From Meiothermus luteus (GTDB taxonomy: Bacteria > Deinococcota > Deinococci > Deinococcales > Thermaceae), in NCBI RefSeq assembly GCF_003574085.1, contig NZ_QWKZ01000014.1:1-37987 (forward strand): a DNA stretch of 37,987 nucleotides, given 5' to 3'. Below are positions 16,931 through 26,016 of the stretch, piece by piece (within the stretch, counting starts at the first letter, position 1; each line of letters opens with the position of its first letter). The notes under the pieces are model-generated. The model made no database searches. It worked only from the letters and a program-made list of their open reading frames with translations, and had not been told where the DNA came from. The position numbers and the translations under genes are program-made.

Positions 16931-17168
16931 CGAGCGCGAAGGCCACCTATGCAAGACCCCGGTAGCCAAGCCGGGGTTCTCCTCGCTCTGGAGGGTGCTC
17001 TAACCCTATGCAGGGGGACCTCGAGGCTTCCGTCGCGTGCGCACGGCTTCTTTAGGGCAAAAACCCCCTTTTCCTCCCCAAGTACCCTGGCCCCGCTTGC
17101 GCATAGTACCCCCGCGTGCGAAAATGGCCCTAGCGGGATTGTCCAGCACGGCGCTCGCAGGGGCGTCC
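16931..17168 (+). promoter_or_regulatory. CRISPR leader
   Basis: The 238-bp gap between cas2 and the first repeat is the leader: the repeat ends in ATTGAAAC at its right side, the usual transcript 3' end, so transcription runs left to right and new spacers enter at 17169. ACCCCGG/CCGGGGT (16956-16977) is a 7-bp stem that may end the cas4-1-2 transcript. A candidate array promoter is TTGCGC (17097-17102), 17 nt, GAAAAT (17120-17125), placing the start near 17132. The leader is GC-rich rather than the AT-rich kind common elsewhere. The promoter is a pattern match only. Confidence 0.65.
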
Positions 17169-20100
17169 GTCGCAAAGCCTGTTAGCCTCGTAGAGGATTG
17201 AAACAAACTAGCTAGGCTTTCCTCGATGCGCTGATTGGGTCGCAAAGCCTGTTAGCCTCGTAGAGGATTGAAACCAATAAACTCGCGTCTAGTAATCGCG
17301 CGAAGCTCCGTCGCAAAGCCTGTTAGCCTCGTAGAGGATTGAAACTGGTCAGGCAGATCCTTGGGCACGGGCCCCACCACGAGTCGCAAAGCCTGTTAGC
17401 CTCGTAGAGGATTGAAACCCGAAGAAGTTGGCGCCGTCAGGCCCCTGGGCGCTGGTCGCAAAGCCTGTTAGCCTCGTAGAGGATTGAAACCGGTAGGCTG
17501 GCCTGGTTCTCCAAGAGCTTTCGCCTGTCGCAAAGCCTGTTAGCCTCGTAGAGGATTGAAACGCCGTGCATTTGGCGAGGCCTTTGAACGCGAGGCGTCG
17601 CAAAGCCTGTTAGCCTCGTAGAGGATTGAAACTCGGGGTAGAGGGAAAACTCGTTATCTGCAACCCTCGTCGCAAAGCCTGTTAGCCTCGTAGAGGATTG
17701 AAACCTGGCCAACCCGGTCAAGCTGGTGGGCGGTGTACCGTCGCAAAGCCTGTTAGCCTCGTAGAGGATTGAAACGAGGATGTGCCGTTCTGCTCTAACC
17801 CTCATCCTCTAGTCGCAAAGCCTGTTAGCCTCGTAGAGGATTGAAACTATCATGTCTATCACCCCGCGGGCATCGTACCACGCGTCGCAAAGCCTGTTAG
17901 CCTCGTAGAGGATTGAAACGAGCCTGAGACGCTCCAGTTCTCCCCTCTCATCTCTGTCGCAAAGCCTGTTAGCCTCGTAGAGGATTGAAACCAGGGCGTC
18001 CCCGTCCTGCGCTACTTCGGCTACCCCGTCGCAAAGCCTGTTAGCCTCGTAGAGGATTGAAACGGGCGCTGAACGGGCAGTAGTCATCCCTAACATCCAG
18101 GTCGCAAAGCCTGTTAGCCTCGTAGAGGATTGAAACCCCCGCGCCCGCCTGCGCCCCTGATAAGACGGGAGGGTCGCAAAGCCTGTTAGCCTCGTAGAGG
18201 ATTGAAACTCCCGGAGGTAGGACTGAAACACGCGCACGGGGATGCGTCGCAAAGCCTGTTAGCCTCGTAGAGGATTGAAACGATGCCGGAGGAGCGCGTT
18301 TACGAGCGTCTAGAAGCGTCGCAAAGCCTGTTAGCCTCGTAGAGGATTGAAACCTCTCTGGCATCCGTAACGCCGCCAAGGCGTTCTTGGTCGCAAAGCC
18401 TGTTAGCCTCGTAGAGGATTGAAACTACCTTCACCCAGGATTGGCTTGCCCCCCGCATGTGTCGCAAAGCCTGTTAGCCTCGTAGAGGATTGAAACACAA
18501 TCTCTCCACCCGCACGCAAACGCTCCCAGGAGTCGCAAAGCCTGTTAGCCTCGTAGAGGATTGAAACTCTTGTATCTGGGCCACCTTTATAGCGGCCATC
18601 CTAGTCGCAAAGCCTGTTAGCCTCGTAGAGGATTGAAACTACCATGACTCTTGCCCATAACCGCCCACGCCCCAAGTCGCAAAGCCTGTTAGCCTCGTAG
18701 AGGATTGAAACCAGCTAGACCTTGAGCCGGTGGAGGCCCGCTGGCAAGTCGCAAAGCCTGTTAGCCTCGTAGAGGATTGAAACTCCAGCACCGGCATCAC
18801 CGACTCCGAGACTCTCCAGGTCGCAAAGCCTGTTAGCCTCGTAGAGGATTGAAACTATCTCCTCCCGCCGGGGGTGGGTGCAGATTGTGCACGTCGCAAA
18901 GCCTGTTAGCCTCGTAGAGGATTGAAACGCTCATTGGCGTTCACCTCCCGCGCCCACTCCAGGAGTCGCAAAGCCTGTTAGCCTCGTAGAGGATTGAAAC
19001 ACGTACTCGTCCCGGTGGAGCCGGACCACGCCCACCGTCGCAAAGCCTGTTAGCCTCGTAGAGGATTGAAACCTCAATCAGGACGACGTTCCCCCAGACC
19101 CTGTGGGCGTCGCAAAGCCTGTTAGCCTCGTAGAGGATTGAAACGTGCAGGGCCTCCTCGGGGAAGAGGCTCCACCACCGGTCGCAAAGCCTGTTAGCCT
19201 CGTAGAGGATTGAAACCCCACGGTGCCGGCCACGCTGGCGTTCACCCGGATCGGTCGCAAAGCCTGTTAGCCTCGTAGAGGATTGAAACCGCGTCGGCGC
19301 TCGCGAGGGCACCGCTGGCATTGAGGTCGCAAAGCCTGTTAGCCTCGTAGAGGATTGAAACCAGCTCGTCGAGGCTGTTGATTTTGCGTGGTTCCAAGTC
19401 GCAAAGCCTGTTAGCCTCGTAGAGGATTGAAACGCTACCACGCCTCCGCCCTGAGCGGTGCGCCAACGGGTCGCAAAGCCTGTTAGCCTCGTAGAGGATT
19501 GAAACGCCCGTTGCTTGGCCTCATTAGTCAGCGCCACCGCGTCGCAAAGCCTGTTAGCCTCGTAGAGGATTGAAACGCATTGCAGGATTTGCCGTCGTTT
19601 TTGTTTGCGTATGTCGCAAAGCCTGTTAGCCTCGTAGAGGATTGAAACACCCACCGCCTGATTCCAGCTCAACGCCCAGCACCGTCGCAAAGCCTGTTAG
19701 CCTCGTAGAGGATTGAAACCGAGTAGGCGCGGCCATCCAAAATGGTTACGCCCGGGTCGCAAAGCCTGTTAGCCTCGTAGAGGATTGAAACGATGTTGGC
19801 CTCGAGGGGCCAGTGAAATACCTTGAGTCGCAAAGCCTGTTAGCCTCGTAGAGGATTGAAACCTCCGCACCGGCTCGTCATAGTCCGAGGCCCACCTGAG
19901 TCGCAAAGCCTGTTAGCCTCGTAGAGGATTGAAACGAGAACGCCACGGCCGAACTGCTCGAGGCCCACCGCGTCGCAAAGCCTGTTAGCCTCGTAGAGGA
20001 TTGAAACCTGTGGATCAGCCCCCGCACCTGGGAGGCACTGGCCGTCGCAAAGCCTGTTAGCCTCGTAGAGGATTGAAACCCGCCGCTGATGCGCTGGTTC

Positions 20101-21950
20101 GAGCAGCTGGGCCTTGTCGCAAAGCCTGTTAGCCTCGTAGAGGATTGAAACACGGCCTCGAGCCCGATGTCCCGCAGCCGGTCGCGCGTCGCAAAGCCTG
20201 TTAGCCTCGTAGAGGATTGAAACTAGGAGCCCACCTGCTGGAATGGCCGCTTGGAAATAGCGTCGCAAAGCCTGTTAGCCTCGTAGAGGATTGAAACCTC
20301 CGCACCGGCTCGTCATAGTCCGAGGCCCACCTGAGTCGCAAAGCCTGTTAGCCTCGTAGAGGATTGAAACGCAGAGAGCGCGGGAGCAAATTCGCCGCTG
20401 AGGGCGCGTCGCAAAGCCTGTTAGCCTCGTAGAGGATTGAAACACTCGCCACCATGCGGTTGAAGCGTTTGCTGCCCCGTCGCAAAGCCTGTTAGCCTCG
20501 TAGAGGATTGAAACAGAAACTAGCATTGTTGTTGGAGTTACAGTTTTCGCGTCGCAAAGCCTGTTAGCCTCGTAGAGGATTGAAACCGGCCGCTACCGCC
20601 TGTACAACTCCTCGGCCCTCGTCGCAAAGCCTGTTAGCCTCGTAGAGGATTGAAACGGTCGCCAGATACACATGGTGCCACGAATCCCCCCCGGTCGCAA
20701 AGCCTGTTAGCCTCGTAGAGGATTGAAACGCCCAGCGGGTGCTGGATAAAGGGGGGATTACCTCTTGTCGCAAAGCCTGTTAGCCTCGTAGAGGATTGAA
20801 ACTTCGCTAATCTGGACCTGGCTGAGGTGGCCCGGCTCGTCGCAAAGCCTGTTAGCCTCGTAGAGGATTGAAACCCGATACCGGGGACGCGGCCTGATCC
20901 AGCTCACGGGGTCGCAAAGCCTGTTAGCCTCGTAGAGGATTGAAACAATCCCGCGGGGTGGCTCGTGGAGGCGGGGGCGGACGTCGCAAAGCCTGTTAGC
21001 CTCGTAGAGGATTGAAACCTACAATGGCTTTGGGAGCGCCATTGCTCCCAGGAGTCGCAAAGCCTGTTAGCCTCGTAGAGGATTGAAACCTGCAGGCCCG
21101 CCGGGAGGCACGGGCCTACGAGCTTGGTCGCAAAGCCTGTTAGCCTCGTAGAGGATTGAAACATGCCACGGCCCGTGAGGGTTGTCGCCCCCGGGAAGTC
21201 GCAAAGCCTGTTAGCCTCGTAGAGGATTGAAACGCTGAAGCCGATGTCCACCTCAATGTATTCCAGGGTCGCAAAGCCTGTTAGCCTCGTAGAGGATTGA
21301 AACTTCTGTCGCATTCCCCGGCCCTACGGCAGCCTTAGAAGTCGCAAAGCCTGTTAGCCTCGTAGAGGATTGAAACGTCCTGGAGGGTGCGGAGGTTGAT
21401 GCCGTGCGCCTCGTCGCAAAGCCTGTTAGCCTCGTAGAGGATTGAAACAGGCGGCGCAGCTGATTCTCCGATATGACCACGTAGGTCGCAAAGCCTGTTA
21501 GCCTCGTAGAGGATTGAAACATAAAACCTCCTGAAACCTCCAAGGGGGGCCTATGGTCGCAAAGCCTGTTAGCCTCGTAGAGGATTGAAACTTCACGCCG
21601 TTACGCACCACATCGGCCTCCACGGTGTCGCAAAGCCTGTTAGCCTCGTAGAGGATTGAAACGAATTCCCGGCTCGGGGAACGGATACCCAGAGCATGTC
21701 GCAAAGCCTGTTAGCCTCGTAGAGGATTGAAACATGCGGATGGCCGCCTGCAGATGCCGCACCTCGCAGGTCGCAAAGCCTGTTAGCCTCGTAGAGGATT
21801 GAAACACGAGGTTCTGCAACAGGCCCCGAATGGGGGCGGGGGTCGCAAAGCCTGTTAGCCTCGTAGAGGATTGAAACTCTGCGCTCAGAATGACCTGGTT
21901 CTCAGTTACCACGAGTCGCAAAGCCTGTTAGCCTCGTAGAGGATTGAAAC
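17169..21950 (+). CRISPR. CRISPR array, leader-proximal part: 67 repeats, 66 spacers
   Basis: Sixty-seven copies of a 36-bp repeat beginning GTCGCAAAGCCTG and ending GAGGATTGAAAC, with spacers of 34-38 bp. By eye all copies are identical. The repeat holds a small hairpin CCTC-GTA-GAGG directly before ATTGAAAC, so Cas6 cleavage would leave that 8-nt handle. Translated fragments suggest phage targets, though none could be searched. One spacer occurs twice (19863-19899 and 20298-20334). The last repeat (21915-21950) is followed not by a normal spacer but by 2706 bp of phage DNA. Reading frames through the array are artefacts of the repeat. Confidence 0.99.
19863..20334 (+). repeat. Duplicated spacer inside the array
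   Basis: The 37-bp spacer beginning CTCCGCACCGGCTCG stands at 19863-19899 and again, identical, at 20298-20334. Five different spacers lie between, and the neighbours of the two copies differ, so this is not a simple block duplication. Confidence 0.97.
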
Positions 21951-21986
21951 CTCCCCGCTCAGGAGCATCTCCCGGGCCCTGGGGGT
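21951..21986 (+). other. Protospacer copy identical to spacer 24693-24728
   Basis: The first 36 bp of the phage fragment, starting CTCCCCGCTCAGGAGC and ending CCCTGGGGGT, are identical to the first spacer after the insert. In the phage copy the sequence runs on (CCAATCC...) as part of the protease gene, coding in reverse for TPRAREMLLSGE. The PAM side is lost because a repeat abuts it. Confidence 0.98.
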
Positions 21987-22271
21987 CCAATCCACGTTCA
22001 CCGCCCAGAGCCCGTCCGGGCGGACCTCGAGGTCGAACCACCCGGCGGCGGGAGCGGGCCCGGCGTTGAAGATGTTGAGAGCCCCGTGCTCGTAGTCGAT
22101 GGAAAGCCGGTTCCCCCACTCCCGCCAGCGCTCCATGACCGAGCGGGCCGATACGTCGTCAAAAACGAAGACCCCTTTGGTGGTCTCGATGCGCCCGAAG
22201 GGGAAAACGCGAAACTCCCGGGGAGGTTCTCGCCCCGGAAGCTCAACCGTGAGGGTGTATTGCCGCGTCAT
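21951..22271 (-). pseudogene. Mu gpI-like phage head protease, 3'-truncated
   Basis: The surviving 107 residues begin MTRQYTLTVELPG and carry the conserved N-terminal region of Mu-type phage head-maturation protease/scaffold (gpI): LSIDYEHGAL followed by PAPAAGWFDLEVRPDGLWAVNVDWT. It is cut after LLSGE by the CRISPR repeat; the frame then runs through the repeat and stops at 21906, giving a meaningless tail. Full-length relatives are about 350 residues, so the catalytic part is missing. In the intact phage it processes the capsid scaffold. The gene has its own minus-strand promoter-like sequence and hairpin upstream. It is a dead fragment here, and its 3' edge is the target of the neighbouring spacer. 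Confidence 0.85.
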
Positions 22272-22280
22272 GGCCCATGC

Positions 22281-22304
22281 AAAACCCCAGGCAAACGCCT
22301 GGGG
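22281..22304 (-). terminator. Hairpin with T run between phage gpF and protease genes
   Basis: CCCCAGGC (22285-22292) and GCCTGGGG (22297-22304) form an 8-bp stem with a 4-nt loop. Read on the minus strand it is followed by TTTT (22284-22281). It lies between the promoter-like boxes at 22329-22357 and the protease start at 22271, so it may be a terminator or attenuator of the phage head operon. Confidence 0.55.
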
Positions 22305-22328
22305 GTAGAGTTTCGCTAGCTTAACCTC

Positions 22329-22357
22329 ACCCTAGCGCAAAGCGGGACTCAGGTCAA
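22329..22357 (-). promoter_or_regulatory. Promoter-like boxes upstream of the phage protease
   Basis: On the minus strand TTGACC (22357-22352), a 17-nt spacer and TAGGGT (22334-22329) match housekeeping sigma boxes, about 58 nt before the protease ATG at 22271. The -35 is good and the -10 fair. Confidence 0.45.
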
Positions 22358-22366
22358 GGGGCGTGG

Positions 22367-22457
22367 TATACTGGAGTTAACCCGCCGGGCTGGGCCCGGG
22401 TTCCTGATAGCCCGGTGCAGGACGCGCGGCCTTCCGGGAGGCCGTAGCCCCTTATTT
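22367..22457 (+). ncRNA. Possible small structured RNA in the phage intergenic region
   Basis: On the plus strand a TATACT box (22367-22372) is followed by two hairpins, CCGGGCT/AGCCCGG (22385-22391 with 22409-22415) and CGGCCT/AGGCCG (22427-22432 with 22439-22444), then TTATTTT (22451-22457). This could be a transcript of about 75 nt antisense to the end of gpF. There is no clear -35 box and I recognise no RNA family. The hairpins may instead be an untranslated part of the phage head operon. Confidence 0.25.
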
Positions 22458-23588
22458 TGGCCACCGCAAGAACCCTGTCCGTTGCCCCTGGAGATAGTTT
22501 GGCGAGCGAGTTTCCAGGAAAGTCAGGGCCACTAGGACCCCACGGTGGAACTCAGCGGAAAGGACCACGTGGCGGTCTCGTCCTTCTCGGTAAACCTTAA
22601 GATACCTCTGCCGAAACACCACCCGCCGCCCGTGCTGGAGGGGCATGAGCCACACTTCCGCCGGACGCTCCACCAGGTCGGGGAGCCAAGCCAGGTAGCG
22701 CTCCCGCCCATCCCGGGCCAGGTGGTCCAGGAGCCCCCGGTCCACCAGCACCGCCAACCCCGTGGGGTCCACCAGGTGGACGGGCAGGGGGCCAAACACC
22801 TCCGCCAAGAGCTGCCGGAAGCGCTCCTCCCCCACCTCCGCCACCGTGGGCAGGGGCTTGCGGGGCGGGGGCTCCGCGGGCAGCCGCTCGGGCCGCCCGT
22901 AGGAGCGCCAGTCCGGGGGTTCCCCGATAAACGCGGGGGTCCAGGGCAGGAGGGCCGCCTGGCGCTGCCCCTTGGCGTAGCCCTCTACCCACTCCTCCGC
23001 CACCGGGGAGAGCCCAAACCCCTCCTGCGGGGGCATGGCGGGGAGGATGGCGCTTATCCCCCGGCGTCTGGCCTCTGCTTCGGTGAGGGCCCGCACCCCT
23101 GAGCGGCAGTTGTGGTGCAGGGGCGGCCAGTTCTGCTGCCACCAGGGGTCTTCTGCCGGGCGCACCACCCCGTCCCGGGCCCGGCAGATCTCCGTGGTAC
23201 GGCTGTCCAGCACGGCATCGTACATGAGGTAGGGGTGGGAGCGGCGCACCGCGGGGTCCTGCAGCTGATCCCACCGGCCGGCGGAGTACGCCGCCTGCAC
23301 GTTGTTGCGGAAGACCGTCTCCAGGTGCCCCCGGCTCCACCCCCCGCCGAGGATGGCCAGGGCTTCCTTCCGCCAGACCTCGAGGGGCACCCCTTCCTCC
23401 AGGGCCCGCAGGAGGGAAGCGTGCAGCTCGGCCATGCGGTCCAGGGTGGCCACCCCGGCGGCGGTGAACGCCCGACGGCGGGCTTCCTCCGTGAGCTGGG
23501 CCCACTCCCCTTTGAGGAGTGGCACCCGCTCCCGGAACCAGGCCACCGCCTCCTCAAAGCGCAAGGGGTCGGCGCTAACGCTCCACAT
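22452..23588 (-). CDS. Mu gpF-like minor head protein fused to a PBECR-type nuclease-like domain
   Basis: The only complete phage gene in the insert (378 residues). The middle carries the phage Mu F / SPP1 gp7 head-morphogenesis domain: MYDAVLDSRTTEICRARDG (about 121-139) and the cysteine-histidine end WPPLHHNCRSG (about 153-163). A linker leads to a C-terminal domain (about 245-378) with conserved features of the barnase/EndoU/colicin E5/RelE-like (PBECR) phage nuclease group: FGPLPVHLVD, GRRVVFRQRYL and the final LETRSPNYLQGQRTG. gpF-type proteins bind the portal side of the head and may enter the host with DNA. The C-terminal call is by pattern only. It overlaps the portal gene end by 14 bp. 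It has no host promoter on its strand here and is probably silent. Confidence 0.8.
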   Translation of the reverse strand: MWSVSADPLRFEEAVAWFRERVPLLKGEWAQLTEEARRRAFTAAGVATLDRMAELHASLLRALEEGVPLEVWRKEALAILGGGWSRGHLETVFRNNVQAAYSAGRWDQLQDPAVRRSHPYLMYDAVLDSRTTEICRARDGVVRPAEDPWWQQNWPPLHHNCRSGVRALTEAEARRRGISAILPAMPPQEGFGLSPVAEEWVEGYAKGQRQAALLPWTPAFIGEPPDWRSYGRPERLPAEPPPRKPLPTVAEVGEERFRQLLAEVFGPLPVHLVDPTGLAVLVDRGLLDHLARDGRERYLAWLPDLVERPAEVWLMPLQHGRRVVFRQRYLKVYREGRDRHVVLSAEFHRGVLVALTFLETRSPNYLQGQRTGFLRWPK

Positions 23589-24656
23589 CCCGGATGACCC
23601 CGTACCGCCCGGCCAGGGCGGCCATGGTCAGCGCCAGCTCGGTGAGGGCCGCCACCTCCTCGGGCGATGCGTCCCGGTAGCGGCGCATGAGGATGGCCCG
23701 CACCTCCTCGTAGCTTCCCGCCCTGGCAAGCTCTTCCTCCAACCCCTCCAACGGGTCCGGTAGCCGCTCCAGGAGCCGGTCGGCCAGGGCGTCAGCGTAG
23801 AGCTGCCCCTGCACAAAGCCGGGGGCTTCCCGTGGGCTGTCCCCCGACGCCAAGCGCACCCGCCGCAGTTCTTCTCCCCGGCGCAGGGGGATGCCGTATT
23901 GCCCCGCCAGGGCCTCGAGGTCCACGGGCACCCCGGCCTGGGCAAACGTGGCCACGGCGTTGGCCAGGCGGGCCAGGGTCTCCGCTTGGAGCTGCCGATC
24001 CTCTGGCGGCGTGGTGTCCCAGCGGGGCCAGGGGGCCAGGTCCGGCCTGCCGAAGTTGTATTCGGCCCACAGGGTGAGCACCCCCTGCCGCAGGGCCGTG
24101 GCCAGGGTCTCCGCATCGGCTTCCAGCAAATCCTGCCGCACCCGGGCGTGGACCTGGGCGGCGGCGTAGCTCCCCCCTTGAACATCAGTAGTCAGGTTTT
24201 GCCCCAGAACTGCCACCGCGATGGCCACATTGGCCCACTGGATGGCGGCCTCTTTGGACCGCCAGACCCCCTCGGGAGGAGCCAGCATTTCCAAACGCCA
24301 CCCTTCGGGCAGGACCAGGCCCGTGTCCCCCCCGAGGTCGGCCAGGAGCTGGGCCAGTTCCTGGCCCGTGGCCCCAGCCGGGCCCTCGGCGGTGGCCACC
24401 CGGAGCGCCCCCACCTCGTTGTCCCGGGCCCAGTAGCGGATGGCGTCCAGCTTCACCAGCCAGGGCAGGGCTAGGGCCCGCCACAGCCCCCGCTCCCAGG
24501 GGCGCTTGGGGCCGTAGGGGGTGTAGAGCAGCCAGAGCCCCTCCTGCAAGGGGTGCTCCTGCCCCTGGGCATCCCGCACCCACCACGCCCCCTCCCGCCA
24601 GCGCAGGGCTCCGGGGTGCCACACGTCCAGCTGGGGCCAGACTAGCCCGTCCTCCT
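23575..24656 (-). pseudogene. Mu gp29-like phage portal protein (DUF935), 5'-truncated
   Basis: About 360 residues of a Mu-type portal protein remain. The diagnostic segment is GQNLTTDVQGGSYAAAQVHARV followed by RQDLLEADAETL, typical of the DUF935 family. Full-length relatives have about 500 residues, so roughly the first 140 are missing. The frame begins at the repeat boundary; the apparent TTG start lies inside the CRISPR repeat at 24663 and is an artefact. In the phage the portal is the ring at the head vertex through which DNA is packed. It overlaps the gpF-like gene downstream, as in Mu-like phages. The fragment cannot make a working portal. Confidence 0.88.
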
Positions 24657-25916
24657 GTCGCAAAGCCTGTTAGCCTCGTAGAGGATTGAAACCTCCCCGC
24701 TCAGGAGCATCTCCCGGGCCCTGGGGGTGTCGCAAAGCCTGTTAGCCTCGTAGAGGATTGAAACCTCGACCAACACCCGCGGGGCCAGGGGACCGTGGAC
24801 GTCGCAAAGCCTGTTAGCCTCGTAGAGGATTGAAACCGATCCGATGTGGAAGGTTAGCGCCAACCCGGTCGTCGCAAAGCCTGTTAGCCTCGTAGAGGAT
24901 TGAAACATGCGCTCCTGATGCTGATCTAGCCTCTCGTGTAGCCGTCGCAAAGCCTGTTAGCCTCGTAGAGGATTGAAACATTCTGGCGCTGGGCCTGGAC
25001 GGGGCCCTCGGGGATGTCGCAAAGCCTGTTAGCCTCGTAGAGGATTGAAACCGGGTGGAGACGCCGAGGATTTCGGCGGCCTCACGTCGCAAAGCCTGTT
25101 AGCCTCGTAGAGGATTGAAACCTGCTAGCAGCTCGAACCTCAGCGGCAACGGTTCCCGTCGCAAAGCCTGTTAGCCTCGTAGAGGATTGAAACACCTCCG
25201 AGGCCGCCCTTGGGGCACTCCACGAGGGCGTCGCAAAGCCTGTTAGCCTCGTAGAGGATTGAAACAGGAGGGCGTCGGTGCTTCCACTAAGGGACAAAGT
25301 CGCAAAGCCTGTTAGCCTCGTAGAGGATTGAAACTTTTAGCTTTTTTAGTAGCTTTTCTACCCCACTTTGTCGCAAAGCCTGTTAGCCTCGTAGAGGATT
25401 GAAACAAGTCCTAGACCCGTTTCTAAAAAACAAATAAGGCCGTCGCAAAGCCTGTTAGCCTCGTAGAGGATTGAAACCTCTGCCCCCCTTTTAGCCCAGG
25501 AAGTCCAGTCCAAACGTCGCAAAGCCTGTTAGCCTCGTAGAGGATTGAAACCTCTCACCTTTCTAAGATTTTAGTCAAGGACGGTCAGGTCGCAAAGCCT
25601 GTTAGCCTCGTAGAGGATTGAAACACCCTTCCACTCGCGTGAAGGAGGAGGTAGCCAAGAGTCGCAAAGCCTGTTAGCCTCGTAGAGGATTGAAACAAGC
25701 ACCGTCACCTTCTCTTCCGCCACACCCTCAGGGAGTCGCAAAGCCTGTTAGCCTCGTAGAGGATTGAAACGTCAGAAACCCGGTACTAGACGAAATCAGC
25801 TACCTAATGTCGCAAAGCCTGTTAGCCTCGTAGAGGATTGAAACAGTCCAGGGAGGACTTATAGAATTTTCGCAAGGAATGTCGCAAAGCCTGTTAGCCT
25901 CGTAGAGGATTGAAAC
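24657..25916 (+). CRISPR. CRISPR array, leader-distal part: 18 repeats, 17 spacers
   Basis: The same 36-bp repeat and orientation as 17169-21950, so this is the older end of one array interrupted by phage DNA. The first spacer (24693-24728) matches the edge of the insert exactly. The spacer at 25052-25085 reads in reverse as EAAEILGVSTR, a helix-turn-helix fragment. Spacers from about 25266 on are poorer in GC (for example 25335-25369) than those of the leader-proximal part. The last repeat (25881-25916) shows no decay, which is unusual for an array end. Confidence 0.99.
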
Positions 25917-26016
25917 AACCCCAAGCTTCACGTCGGCGGTCTGCGGTGCCCTGGGCGAGGCGGTGCTGCTAGCGCTTGAGGTCGTACCTCGAAGCACCTT
26001 CACGCCTTGGGTTTAT
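25917..26016. other. Array trailer region, no gene seen
   Basis: One hundred bases between the last repeat and the stop of the convergent prenyltransferase gene. No repeat remnant, hairpin with T run or coding signal was recognised. The first 36 bp after the repeat could be a last spacer whose closing repeat is lost. Confidence 0.5.

Larger units (their letters stand above)
21951..24656. mobile_element. Mu-like phage head-gene fragment occupying one spacer position in the array
   Basis: 2706 bp of phage DNA lie exactly between two intact repeats (21915-21950 and 24657-24692). It holds, on the minus strand, a portal gene missing its 5' part, a complete gpF-like gene and a protease gene missing its 3' part: the Mu head-gene order (29, 30, protease), cut at both ends. 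There is no integrase, transposase, terminase or attachment site. Both junctions are flush with repeats. The leftmost 36 bp equal the spacer at 24693-24728, so repeat plus 36 bp (72 bp) is directly repeated at both sides of the insert. This is a captured fragment, not a prophage. Confidence 0.93.

Noticed and set aside
22545-24622. Several frames on both strands overlapping the phage portal and gpF genes
   Set aside because: They are Gly/Pro/Arg-rich shadow translations; the DUF935 and gpF motifs fix the real frame.
21951-24656. A functional Mu-like prophage or gene-transfer agent
   Set aside because: Only three head genes are present, two of them cut at the repeat boundaries, with no transposase, terminase, tail or attachment site.
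17349-25297. Many open frames across the arrays with repeated peptides such as FQSSTRLTGFAT or VSILYEANRLCD
   Set aside because: They are translations of the CRISPR repeat in different frames, interrupted by spacers; none has a gene-like start or conservation.
17205-25880. Further spacers matching the phage insert or nearby genes
   Set aside because: Listing the spacers and comparing by eye gave only the one exact match at 21951-21986. This is not exhaustive, and imperfect matches could be missed.
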